Shown: positions 54,655 through 64,000 of the stretch, one piece after another
Layout: each line of letters opens with the position of its first letter
Position numbering within the stretch: position 1 is the first letter of the stretch
Assembly (NCBI GenBank): GCA_902789345.1
Contig: CADANT010000001.1
Span: 163,873-227,872 of the forward strand
DNA from: an uncultured Ruminococcus sp.
GTDB lineage: Bacteria > Bacillota > Clostridia > Oscillospirales > Acutalibacteraceae
Length of the DNA stretch: 64,000 bases
Direction of reading: 5' to 3'
Position numbers and translations under genes: made by a program
Notes under the pieces: model-generated
Told to the model about the DNA's origin: nothing
Seen by the model: only the letters and a program-made list of their open reading frames with translations
The model's database searches: none

Positions 54655-55557
54655 TTAAAATTTATTAATAAGTTCAAAAATTTTTTCTTTAGTTGCCAGT
54701 CCCTCTGAAAAGGCTGTTGCACTGCCTGCGGCAGAGCCTAATCTAAGAGAATAGCTGTAATCGCCTGTTTCTGTATAGCCGGCTATAAAGCCTGCTACCA
54801 TACTGTCGCCTGCGCCTACCGAATTTACTACCTTGCCCTTTGGAACTCCTATTTTTGTTACAGCACCGTTGCTGTCAACAAGCATTGCACCGTCTCCTGC
54901 CATAGAAACAACTACATTTTCTGCACCCATTTCCTGAAGCTTTTCTGCGTAATGTACAATCTCGTCGTCACTTTTCAGCTGTACTCCAAACATTTCTCCA
55001 AGCTCGTGGTTGTTGGGCTTTATTAAAAACGGTTTGTATTTTAAAACATTCAGCAACAGGTCTTTTGTTGCGTCTACCACAAACATTATTCCTTTGTTTT
55101 GCAAGCGCTCCATAATTTTTTCGTAAATGTCGCTTGGCATTGACTTTGGTATGCTTCCGGCAAGCACCAGATAGTCACCCTTTTTTAGTTGGTCAAGCTT
55201 TGAAAAAAGCTGCTGCAATGCATCGGAATTAATTTCCGGACCTGCACCGTTAATGTCTGTTTCTTCTGTTGCCTTTAGCTTAACATTTATTCGGGTCATT
55301 CCCTTTTCCAGCTCTATGAAGTCGGTTTTCACTCCAAAGCTCTTAACGCCTTTTTCAAGTGCGTGTCCTGTAAAGCCGGCTATAAAGCCTAACGCAACAT
55401 TTTCTACACCAAGGTTGCCTAAAACGGTTGAAACATTAATGCCCTTGCCGCCAAACATTACCTCTTCTTTGACTGCTCGGTTTACCGACCCCAGCTGTAA
55501 CGCCTGCGTATGCATAACATAATCAATAGCCGGGTTAAATGTAACCGTATAGATCAT
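54655..55557 (-). CDS. fruK: 1-phosphofructokinase
   Basis: 300 aa, PfkB family. Substrate motif GGKGINVSTVLGNLGV near 37, IKPNNHELGEMFG near 180, and the catalytic NSVGAGDSMVAGFIAGY near 245 with the base Asp. Phosphorylates fructose 1-phosphate from FruA to the 1,6-bisphosphate. ATG overlaps the fruR stop (ATGA), so translation is coupled. Confidence 0.95.
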   Translation of the reverse strand: MIYTVTFNPAIDYVMHTQALQLGSVNRAVKEEVMFGGKGINVSTVLGNLGVENVALGFIAGFTGHALEKGVKSFGVKTDFIELEKGMTRINVKLKATEETDINGAGPEINSDALQQLFSKLDQLKKGDYLVLAGSIPKSMPSDIYEKIMERLQNKGIMFVVDATKDLLLNVLKYKPFLIKPNNHELGEMFGVQLKSDDEIVHYAEKLQEMGAENVVVSMAGDGAMLVDSNGAVTKIGVPKGKVVNSVGAGDSMVAGFIAGYTETGDYSYSLRLGSAAGSATAFSEGLATKEKIFELINKF

Positions 55558-56303
55558 ACCGACACCTCCTTAACCACTGTTATATCTTTAAAAGCCTTGT
55601 CTGCCAGTTGGTCTGTAATTATACAGGTGTTTCTAAGCTCCGCAAAGGTAACAGAAAACACCTTGCTAAACTTAGTATGGTCAGCAAGTACAATAGTAAT
55701 CATACTGCGTTTTGCTGCCTCTGTTTTCATTGCCGCTTCTTCTGTATCCGGCGTGGTAAAACCAACTGTTGTTGAAATTCCGTTTGCTCCTAAAAAAGAC
55801 TTAGTAAAATTAAATCTTTGCATATTGCAAATGCCCTCTGCACCTACAACTGCCTCTGTAGATTGTTTTAACCTGCCGCCTATTACATAGGTTTTCAGCC
55901 CCTTGCTTAAAAGCTTTTTGGCGTGCGCTATACCGTTGGTAACAAATGTTGCCTTTGAATCCTCGATATAGTCAATCATACAGCTTGTGGTTGTTCCTGC
56001 GTCTATATATACAAAATCATTGTCATATATAAGTGACGCCGCGTATTTTCCTATTGCCTTTTTTTCTTCAATACACTGAAGCTCTTTAGTAGCCACATCG
56101 TCCTCGGAAACATCGTATGTTTTATCAATGGCAGTTGCACCGCCATGCACCTTATTTAGCTTTCCCAAATGGTCAAGAGTATTCAAGTCTCGCCTAATGG
56201 TTGATTCAGAGGCGCTTAAAATCTGAGTCAGCTCCGATACAGTTACTGCTTTTTTATTCTCCAGTAATTCAAGTATTGCCGAATGTCTTTCTTCTGATAA
56301 CAT
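55554..56303 (-). CDS. fruR: DeoR-family transcriptional regulator of the fru operon
   Basis: 249 aa. N-terminal winged HTH: VSELTQILSASESTIRRDLNTL (in parts, residues 18-45). C-terminal sugar-phosphate-sensing DeoR domain with YIDAGTTTSCMIDYI near 97 and FLGANGIS near 165. In this family fructose 1-phosphate normally releases the repressor. First gene of the operon, so autoregulation is expected. Confidence 0.93.
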   Translation of the reverse strand: MLSEERHSAILELLENKKAVTVSELTQILSASESTIRRDLNTLDHLGKLNKVHGGATAIDKTYDVSEDDVATKELQCIEEKKAIGKYAASLIYDNDFVYIDAGTTTSCMIDYIEDSKATFVTNGIAHAKKLLSKGLKTYVIGGRLKQSTEAVVGAEGICNMQRFNFTKSFLGANGISTTVGFTTPDTEEAAMKTEAAKRSMITIVLADHTKFSKVFSVTFAELRNTCIITDQLADKAFKDITVVKEVSV

Positions 56304-56327
56304 CTTTTGTTCCCTCCCTGTGGTTAT

Positions 56328-56355
56328 ATAATAACATAAATAAAATAAAAATCAA
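56328..56355 (-). promoter_or_regulatory. Promoter of the fru operon, with TTTTGACA direct repeats upstream
   Basis: Reverse strand TTGATT (56350-56355), 16 bp, TATTAT (56328-56333). Two TTTTGACA copies lie 45-80 bp farther upstream (about 56397-56423), possible FruR sites. The 56304-56780 interval has no supported gene: it holds this promoter, the hairpin at 56541-56598 and the region below eno. Confidence 0.55.
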
Positions 56356-56540
56356 GCATTTTCTTTCAAAAACATTCATCTATTTTTAGGCAAATCAGTG
56401 TCAAAACCGCATAAATTGTCAAAAACAAGCAATTTTATTATTGGTTTTCAATAAACTGCCACAATTTTGTTTATTCAAAATTACATATACTTTCGTCATA
56501 ATGCACTAGCTGATTTCAAGAAATTTGTGCCATTGATAGA

Positions 56541-56598
56541 AAAAACGGCCCGCCGTAAAATACACATTTTAAGTGCAAATTACCGGCAAGCCGTTTTG
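56541..56598. terminator. Hairpin between fruR and eno
   Basis: AAAACGGC and GCCGTTTT arms, with inner CGCCGTAA/TTACCGGC pairing, ends in TTTTG. Probably the eno terminator, though about 180 bp below its stop. Confidence 0.5.
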
Positions 56599-56780
56599 TT
56601 ATGATTATTTATAAAAGGGGGACTATAATTAAATACCGTTCAAAATCAGTCAAAAGCCTACAACAACCTGCGCCAAAGAAACCACATACACCGCAAAGGC
56701 TAACAGCCCTCGCATAGTGGAGTATAGGTTAAAGTGCAAAATATGTTATGCGCTTTTAAAATTTTGCTGTTTAGTATTAA

Positions 56781-58215
<1,435 letters not shown>

Positions 58216-58397
58216 TATAATACAGCACATTATTAAAATCAATAGCTTTACCAACATTTTTAAAATTTTACTTATTTTTAATCATTTAAAGCACCGTTAA
58301 TAAGTAAAAATTCTATATGATATACCTCCGGCTGTGGAATACACTAAATTTTTATGGTTTTACATCCCTTAAGCATTTTTACAAAACTTAGTAAATA

Positions 58398-59180
58398 TTA
58401 CGAAAAGGCAGTATCCAATATCATCATTAACATAAATCCCACAGCCACCCCTACAGTGCCTATGTTTGAGTGTTTACCCGACTGGGACTCCGGTATAAGC
58501 TCCTCGGTTATAACATAAACCATTGCACCGGCCGCAAACGAAAGAAAATACGGCAATATAGGCGTTGTAATTTCTGCAAACATTATGGTAAACAGCGCTC
58601 CTATCGGCTCTACTACACCTGACACCACGCCTAATGCAAAGGACTTTGGTTTTGAAAACCCGCCTGCATTAAGTGGCATAGAGATAATAGCGCCCTCCGG
58701 AAAATTTTGTATAGCTATACCTATTGCCAAAGAAAGCGCACCGGCAAAGGTTATGCCTGTGTTATCCAAAAGGCAGCCTGCAAAGGTAACACCTACCGCC
58801 ATACCCTCCGGAATATTGTGCAGCATTACAGCAAACAAAAGCATAGTGTTGTCGGATAAGCTAACTTTTACACCCTCTGGCTTATTACTGTTTAAATGCA
58901 GATGGGGAATAAGACTGTCCAGCACCAGCAAAAAAGCTATACCAAGCATAAACCCTACTAAAGCCGGCACCCAGCTTACAACTCCCTGCTGCTGTGCCAT
59001 ATCTATAGAGGGAATTAACAGCGACCATACAGACGCCGCCAGCATAACCCCTGCCGCAAAACCCAGCATAAGCTTTTGCAGTTTTTCGTTAATTTTACTT
59101 TTTATAAAAAATACTAACGCAGAACCAAGGGAGGTTCCTAAAAAAGGCACCAGTAAAATAACAGCACCCTGCAAAATCAT
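58398..59180 (-). CDS. ZIP-family divalent metal transporter
   Basis: 260 aa, eight membrane helices. ZIP signature helices: MLHNIPEGMAVGVTFAG near 118 and IAIQNFPEGAIISMPL near 155 supply the His/Glu/Asn metal site. The inter-helix loop has LIPHLHLNS. Imports Zn, Fe or Mn. Its ATG overlaps the stop of the 44-aa ORF upstream (AAATGA). Regulated by a metal-repressor-like operator at 59353-59384, which fits uptake. Confidence 0.92.
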   Translation of the reverse strand: MILQGAVILLVPFLGTSLGSALVFFIKSKINEKLQKLMLGFAAGVMLAASVWSLLIPSIDMAQQQGVVSWVPALVGFMLGIAFLLVLDSLIPHLHLNSNKPEGVKVSLSDNTMLLFAVMLHNIPEGMAVGVTFAGCLLDNTGITFAGALSLAIGIAIQNFPEGAIISMPLNAGGFSKPKSFALGVVSGVVEPIGALFTIMFAEITTPILPYFLSFAAGAMVYVITEELIPESQSGKHSNIGTVGVAVGFMLMMILDTAFS

Positions 59181-59311
59181 TTCATTTCACCGTTTTTTAA
59201 ACCTGTCATTTCCACAAGCACCTGTGGGAGCCTATGAAGCAAATGCTGTTCCTTTACTGTAAGCGAACTACGGCTGTAGTCCGACATTTTTTTAATTACA
59301 TATATATTCAT
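59177..59311 (-). CDS. 44-aa ORF coupled to the ZIP transporter
   Basis: Begins MNIYVIKKMSDYSRSS, ends GLKNGEMK, basic and probably helical. GAGGAG lies 9 nt upstream of the ATG. Its TGA overlaps the ZIP start, so ribosomes would pass directly to the transporter. I do not recognise a family. It could be a regulatory small protein or merely a coupling leader. Confidence 0.6.
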   Translation of the reverse strand: MNIYVIKKMSDYSRSSLTVKEQHLLHRLPQVLVEMTGLKNGEMK

Positions 59312-59352
59312 TTATCATCACTCCTCTATAATATATACGAAAGATTTTTAAA

Positions 59353-59384
59353 TTTAGACTATAATAGAGTTAGTCTAAACTAAC
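59353..59384 (-). promoter_or_regulatory. Operator resembling DtxR/MntR-type metal boxes
   Basis: GTTAGT-CTAA-ACTAAC (59369-59384) is a perfect dyad. A second pair, TTTAGACT (59353-59360) and AGTCTAAA (59372-59379), overlaps it. It lies directly after the -10 of the ZIP promoter, where a bound repressor would block transcription start. The base pattern is like TTAGGTTAGCCTAACCTAA-type boxes but not identical. Confidence 0.6.
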
Positions 59385-59387
59385 CTT

Positions 59388-59416
59388 ATTATAGCACATA
59401 CCTTTTATGTATTCAA
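59388..59416 (-). promoter_or_regulatory. Promoter of the ZIP operon
   Basis: Reverse strand TTGAAT (59411-59416), 17 bp, TATAAT (59388-59393). Confidence 0.75.
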
Positions 59417-59501
59417 CACTTAACCTCAAAATGAAAAGCAGGCCCTAACCTTAGCGGAAAAGACCTGCTTAAATATTCTTTATTTATAGCTTAAACACAA
59501 A

Positions 59502-60620
59502 TTACTTTATATCCTGTGGAAGAGAAATATTCTTCTCTGTTTCCTTGTCGAAAATATGAAGTCTGCTTAAGTCAAATGCGATTTTAATAGTATCGCCAGG
59601 CTTAGCCTTTGATGTAGGAGCAACTCTGGCTGTAACTGAAGCTGAACCAACTGTTAGGTACAGATAGATTTCAGCACCCATAAGCTCAGTAACCTCTACC
59701 TTTGCCTCCATAGCGTTAGCATATCTGTTAATGCTGTCATAATCGTCATAAACATTTTCAGGACGAATACCGAACACTACTTCCTTACCAACATAGTTAG
59801 AAAGCTCAGAAGATTTTTCTGAAGGTACAGCAAGAGTAATACCGTCAAATGACAATGTGTATGTTTCACCGCTCTTACCAACTGTAGCGTTAATGAAGTT
59901 CATCTGTGGTGAACCGATAAATCCTGCAACGAACTCGTTAATTGGGTAGTCGTACAAATGCTGAGGTGTGTTTACCTGCTGTACAATACCGTCCTTCATA
60001 ACAACGATTCTTGTACCCATTGTCATAGCCTCTGTTTGGTCATGGGTTACATAAATAAATGTTGTACCCAATCTCTGGTGAAGCTTAGAAATTTCTGTTC
60101 TCATCTGTGCACGCAGCTTAGCGTCAAGGTTTGACAGCGGCTCATCAAGCAAGAACACCTTAGGGTCACGGACAATAGCTCTACCCAGAGCAACACGCTG
60201 TCTTTGACCACCGGAAAGAGCCTTTGGCTTACGGTCAAGAAGATGATCAATGTCAAGAATTCTTGCAGCCTCTTCAACTCTTCTGCGGATTTCTTCCTTT
60301 GGAGTTTTTCTTAGCTTTAGACCAAACGCCATATTGTCATATACTGACATATGAGGATACAACGCATAGTTCTGGAATACCATTGCAATATCTCTGTCCT
60401 TAGGTGCAACATCGTTAGCAACAACATCGCCTATAGTAAGAGTACCCTTACTAATATCTTCCAAACCGGCAATCATTCTAAGTGTAGTAGATTTACCACA
60501 ACCTGATGGTCCTACAAGAATAATAAACTCCTTATCTTCAATTTCAAGATTAACATCTGATACGGCTTCAACTCCGCCGTCATAAATTTTGTAAATGTGT
60601 TCAAGCTTTACACTAGCCAT
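59502..60620 (-). CDS. Sugar ABC transporter ATPase, UgpC/MsmK type
   Basis: 372 aa. ATPase domain 1-235 with Walker A GPSGCGKSTTLRM, signature LSGGQRQRVALGRAIVRDP, Walker B VFLLDEPLSNLD, switch His in VTHDQTEAM. C-terminal 130 residues are the TOBE regulatory domain (FGIRPENVYDD, RVAPTSKAKPGD). No permease or binding protein is adjacent. Such orphan MsmK/MsmX ATPases serve several carbohydrate importers. Start 60620 after AGGAGG. Confidence 0.93.
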   Translation of the reverse strand: MASVKLEHIYKIYDGGVEAVSDVNLEIEDKEFIILVGPSGCGKSTTLRMIAGLEDISKGTLTIGDVVANDVAPKDRDIAMVFQNYALYPHMSVYDNMAFGLKLRKTPKEEIRRRVEEAARILDIDHLLDRKPKALSGGQRQRVALGRAIVRDPKVFLLDEPLSNLDAKLRAQMRTEISKLHQRLGTTFIYVTHDQTEAMTMGTRIVVMKDGIVQQVNTPQHLYDYPINEFVAGFIGSPQMNFINATVGKSGETYTLSFDGITLAVPSEKSSELSNYVGKEVVFGIRPENVYDDYDSINRYANAMEAKVEVTELMGAEIYLYLTVGSASVTARVAPTSKAKPGDTIKIAFDLSRLHIFDKETEKNISLPQDIK

Positions 60621-60781
60621 TTCACAGTACCTCCTAATTCTCCTTGCAAGTAACAGCAAGGTGTATTGTTTCACACAAAGTAGTATATCACTTTTATTTT
60701 CAACTTGCTAGTAAATTTTTTACTAAATATTTAAGTAGAGATTTTACAAATCCAACAGTATGCGAAAAAAATATATTATAT

Positions 60782-61507
60782 TTAGTGTATTTCGCCGAAG
60801 ATTATATTATTTATCTCTAGTTTATTTAGCGAAATAAGATTTCCTTTGTCTAAATTGTCAGGCAATTTAAGTCCACCTATGGAAATTCTTCTCAAGTATT
60901 TTACCTGTTTTTCTCTTACTGCAAGCATTTTTTTGACCTGATGGAACATACCCTCGCACACTTTGACATAAACAGCATTTTCATTATCGGGTACTTTGCT
61001 TAAAAAGGCTTGCTTACACCGTGTGCCGTCCCTAAAGACTATGCCGTTTTTAAACGCCTCTATATCGTCATTACTGATAGGTGAATCAATAAGTGCGTAG
61101 TAGGTTTTATACACCTCTTTGTTGGGTGAGGTTACCCTGTGTGCAAAATCACCGTCATTTGTAATTAAAAGCAGTCCCTCTGTGTCCTTGTCCAACCTGC
61201 CAACGGGAAAAAGTCCTTTTCTTTTGTATTTTGCCGGCACTATGTCAATTACTGTTTTTTCGTGCTTATCCTGCGTAGCGCAAATTACGCCTGCCGGCTT
61301 ATTCATCATATAATAGACAAACTCCTCTGCCCCAACTACCTCTCCGTTTAGCTTTACAACATCACTGTCGGTATTCACCTTAGCATTTGGAGATTTTACA
61401 ACAACATCATTTACCGTAACCTGCCCCTTATAAATCAGCTTTTTTACATCGCTTCTACTGGCTGTTCCCTGAGAGGCCAACAGTTTATCAAGCCTGACTA
61501 AACCCAT
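60782..61507 (-). CDS. RsuA/RluB-family rRNA pseudouridine synthase
   Basis: 241 aa. N-terminal S4 RNA-binding domain (VRLDKLLASQGTASRSDVKKLI in parts). Catalytic motif GRLDKDTEGLLLITNDGDFAH near 102 with the nucleophile Asp. C-terminal EGMFHQVKKML. The target is probably 16S U516 (RsuA) by its length and motif, but RluB or RluE cannot be excluded. AGGAGG ribosome binding site; the DUF4830 gene precedes it by 11 bp. Confidence 0.9.
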   Translation of the reverse strand: MGLVRLDKLLASQGTASRSDVKKLIYKGQVTVNDVVVKSPNAKVNTDSDVVKLNGEVVGAEEFVYYMMNKPAGVICATQDKHEKTVIDIVPAKYKRKGLFPVGRLDKDTEGLLLITNDGDFAHRVTSPNKEVYKTYYALIDSPISNDDIEAFKNGIVFRDGTRCKQAFLSKVPDNENAVYVKVCEGMFHQVKKMLAVREKQVKYLRRISIGGLKLPDNLDKGNLISLNKLEINNIIFGEIH

Positions 61508-61518
61508 TTTTCCTCCTG

Positions 61519-62010
61519 TTAATTTTGCTTTTCTATACTCTTATCGTCCAAAGTAGTCATAACACCGTTAAGCTGAGGGGTACACAAATCTCCTGCAATT
61601 ACCTTTCCTCCGCTTACAATTACATTAACCTTAACCGCTGCACCGGTAGGATAGTTTACTACATCATATGTATAGCGTACCGCCTTGCAGCCCTTGCTGC
61701 ACTCAAGGTCAAGCCCTTGCTGCTTTTGCAGAGAGTTATACCTATTGTAAACGGCATTAAATTCAGACGGAATTTTTATATCAACCTTTTCCTCTGTGCT
61801 TTTATCAATTTCCAACCCAAATTGATTTAAAAAATTCTGCACAGTAAAGCTTTGCGTAATTTCTAAGCTGTACTTGCCCACCGTATCGCAATAAGCTGTA
61901 GTAGGCGCAAAATTAAAAACTGTAAATCTCATAATAAGCAGCAGTAAAAAGAAAAGCAGTATTGCTGCGCCTGCCACACCTTTTTTAGAAATCTTTTTAA
62001 TTATAAACAT
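61519..62010 (-). CDS. DUF4830-like single-span membrane protein
   Basis: 163 aa. One N-terminal membrane helix (GAAILLFFLLLLIMRF), then an extracytoplasmic domain with VGKYSLEITQSFTVQNFLNQFG and IKIPSEFNAVYNRYNSLQKQQGLDL (in parts) matching DUF4830. Two Cys near residues 105-109 (LECSKGCKAV) could form a disulfide. Function unknown. CGGAGG before the ATG; co-transcribed with the pseudouridine synthase gene. Confidence 0.75.
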   Translation of the reverse strand: MFIIKKISKKGVAGAAILLFFLLLLIMRFTVFNFAPTTAYCDTVGKYSLEITQSFTVQNFLNQFGLEIDKSTEEKVDIKIPSEFNAVYNRYNSLQKQQGLDLECSKGCKAVRYTYDVVNYPTGAAVKVNVIVSGGKVIAGDLCTPQLNGVMTTLDDKSIEKQN

Positions 62011-62131
62011 AGATACATCCTCCGTTTTTAAGGCTACAGCCTGTACTTACACAAACAATATATGCCGTGGGAAAATATATTATGTCTTATAAAGCTTACT
62101 TGCAAAATGTAATTACGCAACTAAAATTCAC

Positions 62132-62524
62132 TTATTTTTTAAGTCTTTCTTCCGCCTTAGCCAAGAACTTTTCAATCTTAACAGAAAATCTTTGGTGTGT
62201 GCCCTTTGCTATAAGTCCGGCATTGTCATATGCCTCTACGGCAAATTCAAAACGCCTGCCGTCGCTTTCTGTAAGCTCAGCGGTTGCATACACCTCTGCT
62301 CCCGAGGCGGTGGCTGCCAAATGGTCTATACTTATGTTTGTTCCTACCGTAGTACAGCCCTCTGGAACATACTGTTGCGCCAAAGCGGAGGCCGCCTTTT
62401 CCATTAAAGCCACCACCATAGGCGTAGCATAAACCTGCACCGAGCCACTGCCTACATTGCACGCAAGCATATCGTCTGTAACCTTTGTTTTTTCTGTATG
62501 TTTCTTACCAATTTCAATTTCCAT
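62132..62524 (-). CDS. Hotdog-fold thioesterase, FlK-like
   Basis: 130 aa. Fluoroacetyl-CoA-thioesterase-like hotdog fold: VYATPMVVALMEKAA near 32, EGCTTVGTNISIDHLAATASG near 52-72, and GLIAKGTHQRFSV near 108. The Thr, Glu and His catalytic positions seem present. Probable acyl-CoA housekeeping; true substrate unknown. Start at 62524 has AAAGGA; divergent from the acyltransferase gene. Confidence 0.87.
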   Translation of the reverse strand: MEIEIGKKHTEKTKVTDDMLACNVGSGSVQVYATPMVVALMEKAASALAQQYVPEGCTTVGTNISIDHLAATASGAEVYATAELTESDGRRFEFAVEAYDNAGLIAKGTHQRFSVKIEKFLAKAEERLKK

Positions 62525-62630
62525 AAAGCATTTTCCTTTACCAAATAGTCTATAATGTGTATAATTATTATAGCTTATGCATTGGCAAAAAAGCAACAAT
62601 AATAAATAATAATTAATGGGACAAACTATT

Positions 62631-63398
62631 ATGGATAACAGCACAACAGTAAAAAACAGAATATGCTTTTTAGATGAGCTTAGGGGATTGGCAGTAATAG
62701 CTATGGTTTTGTACCATATACTGTACTCTATGTCGTTTATATTTGCATTGGAATTCAGCTACCCTGCCATGCGTGCAGTAATACCCTACGAACCCATAAT
62801 TCCAATAACATTTATAAGCATATGCGGCATATGCTGTTCTTTCAGCAAAAATAACCTTAAGCGGGGTGTTATTCTTTTAGGCATTTCATTGGGAATAACA
62901 CTTGTTACCTGTATACTAATACCGGAACAGGCTATACTTTTTGGAATCCTTCACTTTTTAAGCATAGCCCTTATTATTTACTCCCTTCTGCAAAAGCCTA
63001 TTAACCACATACCGCCACTTGCCGGACTATGTATTTGTTTGGCTTTATTTATAATTTGCTTTAATATTCCCAAGGGATACATTGGTTTTGAGCCGTTTTA
63101 CTGCATAAAATTACCTGAACAGCTGTATCAATTTTACCCACTGTCTTTTATAGGCTTTCCAAGCAGTGATTTTATCTCCTCTGACTATTTCCCTATATTC
63201 CCGTACATTTTCTTGTTTTTAGGAGGGATATTTGCAGGCAAAATTTTAAAATCAAAAGGTGCTCCAAAGTGGATGTACAAAAAGCTATGCCCTCCTCTTG
63301 ATTTTATAGGCAAGCATGCACTAATAATATACATTGTTCATCAGCCTGTTATAATAGGTGTGCTCTACCTGTGCAGTAATGTTTTTAACATCTTTTAA
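62631..63398 (+). CDS. DUF1624 / HGSNAT-like membrane acyltransferase
   Basis: 255 aa, about seven membrane helices. N-terminal RICFLDELRGLAVIAMVLYHILY with catalytic-type DxxRG and His is the heparan-alpha-glucosaminide N-acetyltransferase (DUF1624) signature. Ends GKHALIIYIVHQPVIIG. Transfers acyl groups to extracellular or envelope glycans. Ribosome binding site is poor; ATG 62616 is an alternative start. Confidence 0.85.
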   Translation: MDNSTTVKNRICFLDELRGLAVIAMVLYHILYSMSFIFALEFSYPAMRAVIPYEPIIPITFISICGICCSFSKNNLKRGVILLGISLGITLVTCILIPEQAILFGILHFLSIALIIYSLLQKPINHIPPLAGLCICLALFIICFNIPKGYIGFEPFYCIKLPEQLYQFYPLSFIGFPSSDFISSDYFPIFPYIFLFLGGIFAGKILKSKGAPKWMYKKLCPPLDFIGKHALIIYIVHQPVIIGVLYLCSNVFNIF

Positions 63399-63535
63399 TT
63401 GCATTGCAATTTAGGGTTTGTATTTAGTTGCAACCCTGTTTGCATACAACTAACACTGACTTTTATCCTTAATTTGCACAGATATTTCCTCTGATTATAT
63501 TTTTCAGTAAAAATCCAATATTTTTCAAAAAGGTA

Positions 63536-63564
63536 TTGACAACAGTAATTCTTTTTGATAAAAT
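63536..63564 (+). promoter_or_regulatory. Promoter of the tRNA cluster
   Basis: TTGACA (63536-63541), 17 bp, TAAAAT (63559-63564), 40 bp before the first tRNA. Confidence 0.8.
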
Positions 63565-63603
63565 AGTTATCGTCGCTTAAGGGCGATATTACAACTGCAA
63601 TTT

Positions 63604-63677
63604 GCGGATGTAGTTTAGTGGTAGAACTTCAGCCTTCCAAGCTGATCGTGTGGGTTCGATTCCCATCATCCGCTCCA
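63604..63677 (+). tRNA. tRNA-Gly (anticodon TCC)
   Basis: Acceptor GCGGATG pairs with CATCCGC. Anticodon loop CTTCCAA gives TCC. GGTTCGATTCC T arm. CCA is encoded. Confidence 0.95.
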
Positions 63678-63708
63678 ACCTTGTCTTTGACAGGTGAATT
63701 TTTGTTAT

Positions 63709-63785
63709 GCGCCAGTAGCTCAGCTGGATAGAGCAACTGCCTTCTAAGCAGTAGGTCAGGGGTTCGAGTCCCTTCTGGCGCGCCA
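63709..63785 (+). tRNA. tRNA-Arg (anticodon TCT)
   Basis: Acceptor GCGCCAG pairs with CTGGCGC. Anticodon loop CTTCTAA gives TCT. CCA is encoded. Confidence 0.95.
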
Positions 63786-63790
63786 GTTGT

Positions 63791-63868
63791 GGTGGGTATA
63801 GCTTAGTTGGTTAAAGCGCCAGTTTGTGGCACTGGAGACCGTCGGTTCGAATCCGACTATCCACCCCA
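63791..63868 (+). tRNA. tRNA-His (anticodon GTG)
   Basis: Acceptor GTGGGTA pairs with TATCCAC, with an extra 5' G opposite the C discriminator, the tRNA-His identity mark. Anticodon loop TTGTGGC gives GTG. CCA is encoded. Confidence 0.96.
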
Positions 63869-63871
63869 CTT

Positions 63872-63947
63872 GATCCATTAGCTCAGTTGGCAGAGCACTT
63901 GACTTTTAATCAAGGTGTCCGGAGTTCGAATCTCCGATGGGTCACCA
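63872..63947 (+). tRNA. tRNA-Lys (anticodon TTT)
   Basis: Acceptor GATCCAT pairs with ATGGGTC (one G-U). Anticodon loop CTTTTAA gives TTT. CCA is encoded. Last gene of the four-tRNA transcript in view. Confidence 0.95.
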
Positions 63948-63948
63948 T

Positions 63949-63982
63949 AACCGCACAGGATTTAACCTCTTGTGCGGTTATT
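63949..63982 (+). terminator. Hairpin after the tRNA cluster
   Basis: AACCGCACAGG pairs with CTTGTGCGGTT, followed by ATTTA. The T run is weak. Confidence 0.6.
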
Positions 63983-64000
63983 TACTAGCTAAATGTTTTG

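Noticed and set aside
56650..56715. 21-codon hydrophobic reverse frame below eno, considered as a secG remnant
   Set aside because: No ribosome binding site and too short to support any identity.

Overview
The window reads as chromosome of a low-GC, Gram-positive-type anaerobe of class Clostridia, probably a gut Ruminococcaceae/Oscillospirales relative. Reasons: strong AGGAGG ribosome binding sites with frequent TTG/GTG starts, an FprA flavodiiron protein, an orphan PduL, VanW and DUF4830 proteins, a lipoprotein serpin, and no outer-membrane genes. The genus cannot be fixed from sequence alone.

Layout. 1-353 is the start of rpsL, cut by the window edge. 743-7818 holds a metallo-beta-lactamase-fold lipoprotein, a heterodimeric ABC exporter and a LytTR/GHKL two-component pair. 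8099-16418 is mostly housekeeping: methyltransferase, esterase, FprA, NUDIX, phosphohexomutase, acpP, aroE-aroK. 16559-19275 is the most unusual part: a secreted, carbohydrate-binding-like surface protein beside a tyrosine recombinase that sits between two perfect 30-bp inverted repeats, with a strong outward-facing promoter inside. 19423-30224 is a cell-envelope block: transpeptidase, FHA-RodA fusion, flippase-like protein, serpin, glycolipid glycosyltransferase, VanW protein, PP2C phosphatase. 30603-32713 is a short accessory block (DUF4261, TfoX-like, flavodoxin) with duplicated terminator-promoter modules. 32930-49477 holds lysS-greA, citrate synthase, AIM24-family protein, a MacB-type ABC system with a very long coiled coil, birA-coaX/coaBC, NUDIX, hemolysin III, GH31 and DegV. 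49624-56303 has pduL and a fructose PTS operon that includes the general PTS genes (fruR-fruK-fruA-ptsH-ptsI). 56781-63398 holds enolase, a ZIP metal transporter with a metalloregulator-like operator and a coupled 44-aa ORF, a sugar-ABC ATPase, a pseudouridine synthase, a thioesterase and an acyltransferase. A four-tRNA operon (Gly-Arg-His-Lys) closes the window.

The standout proposal is a self-contained DNA inversion switch at 17841-19234. The recombinase gene and a TTGACA-17-TATTAT promoter lie inside inverted repeats that have the half-site/core/half-site form of a tyrosine-recombinase crossover site. In the orientation shown the promoter fires right into a weak terminator. After inversion it would fire left into the leader of the surface protein. 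This resembles the Salmonella Hin arrangement (recombinase inside the invertible segment), but with a tyrosine recombinase and a surface-adhesin-like target.
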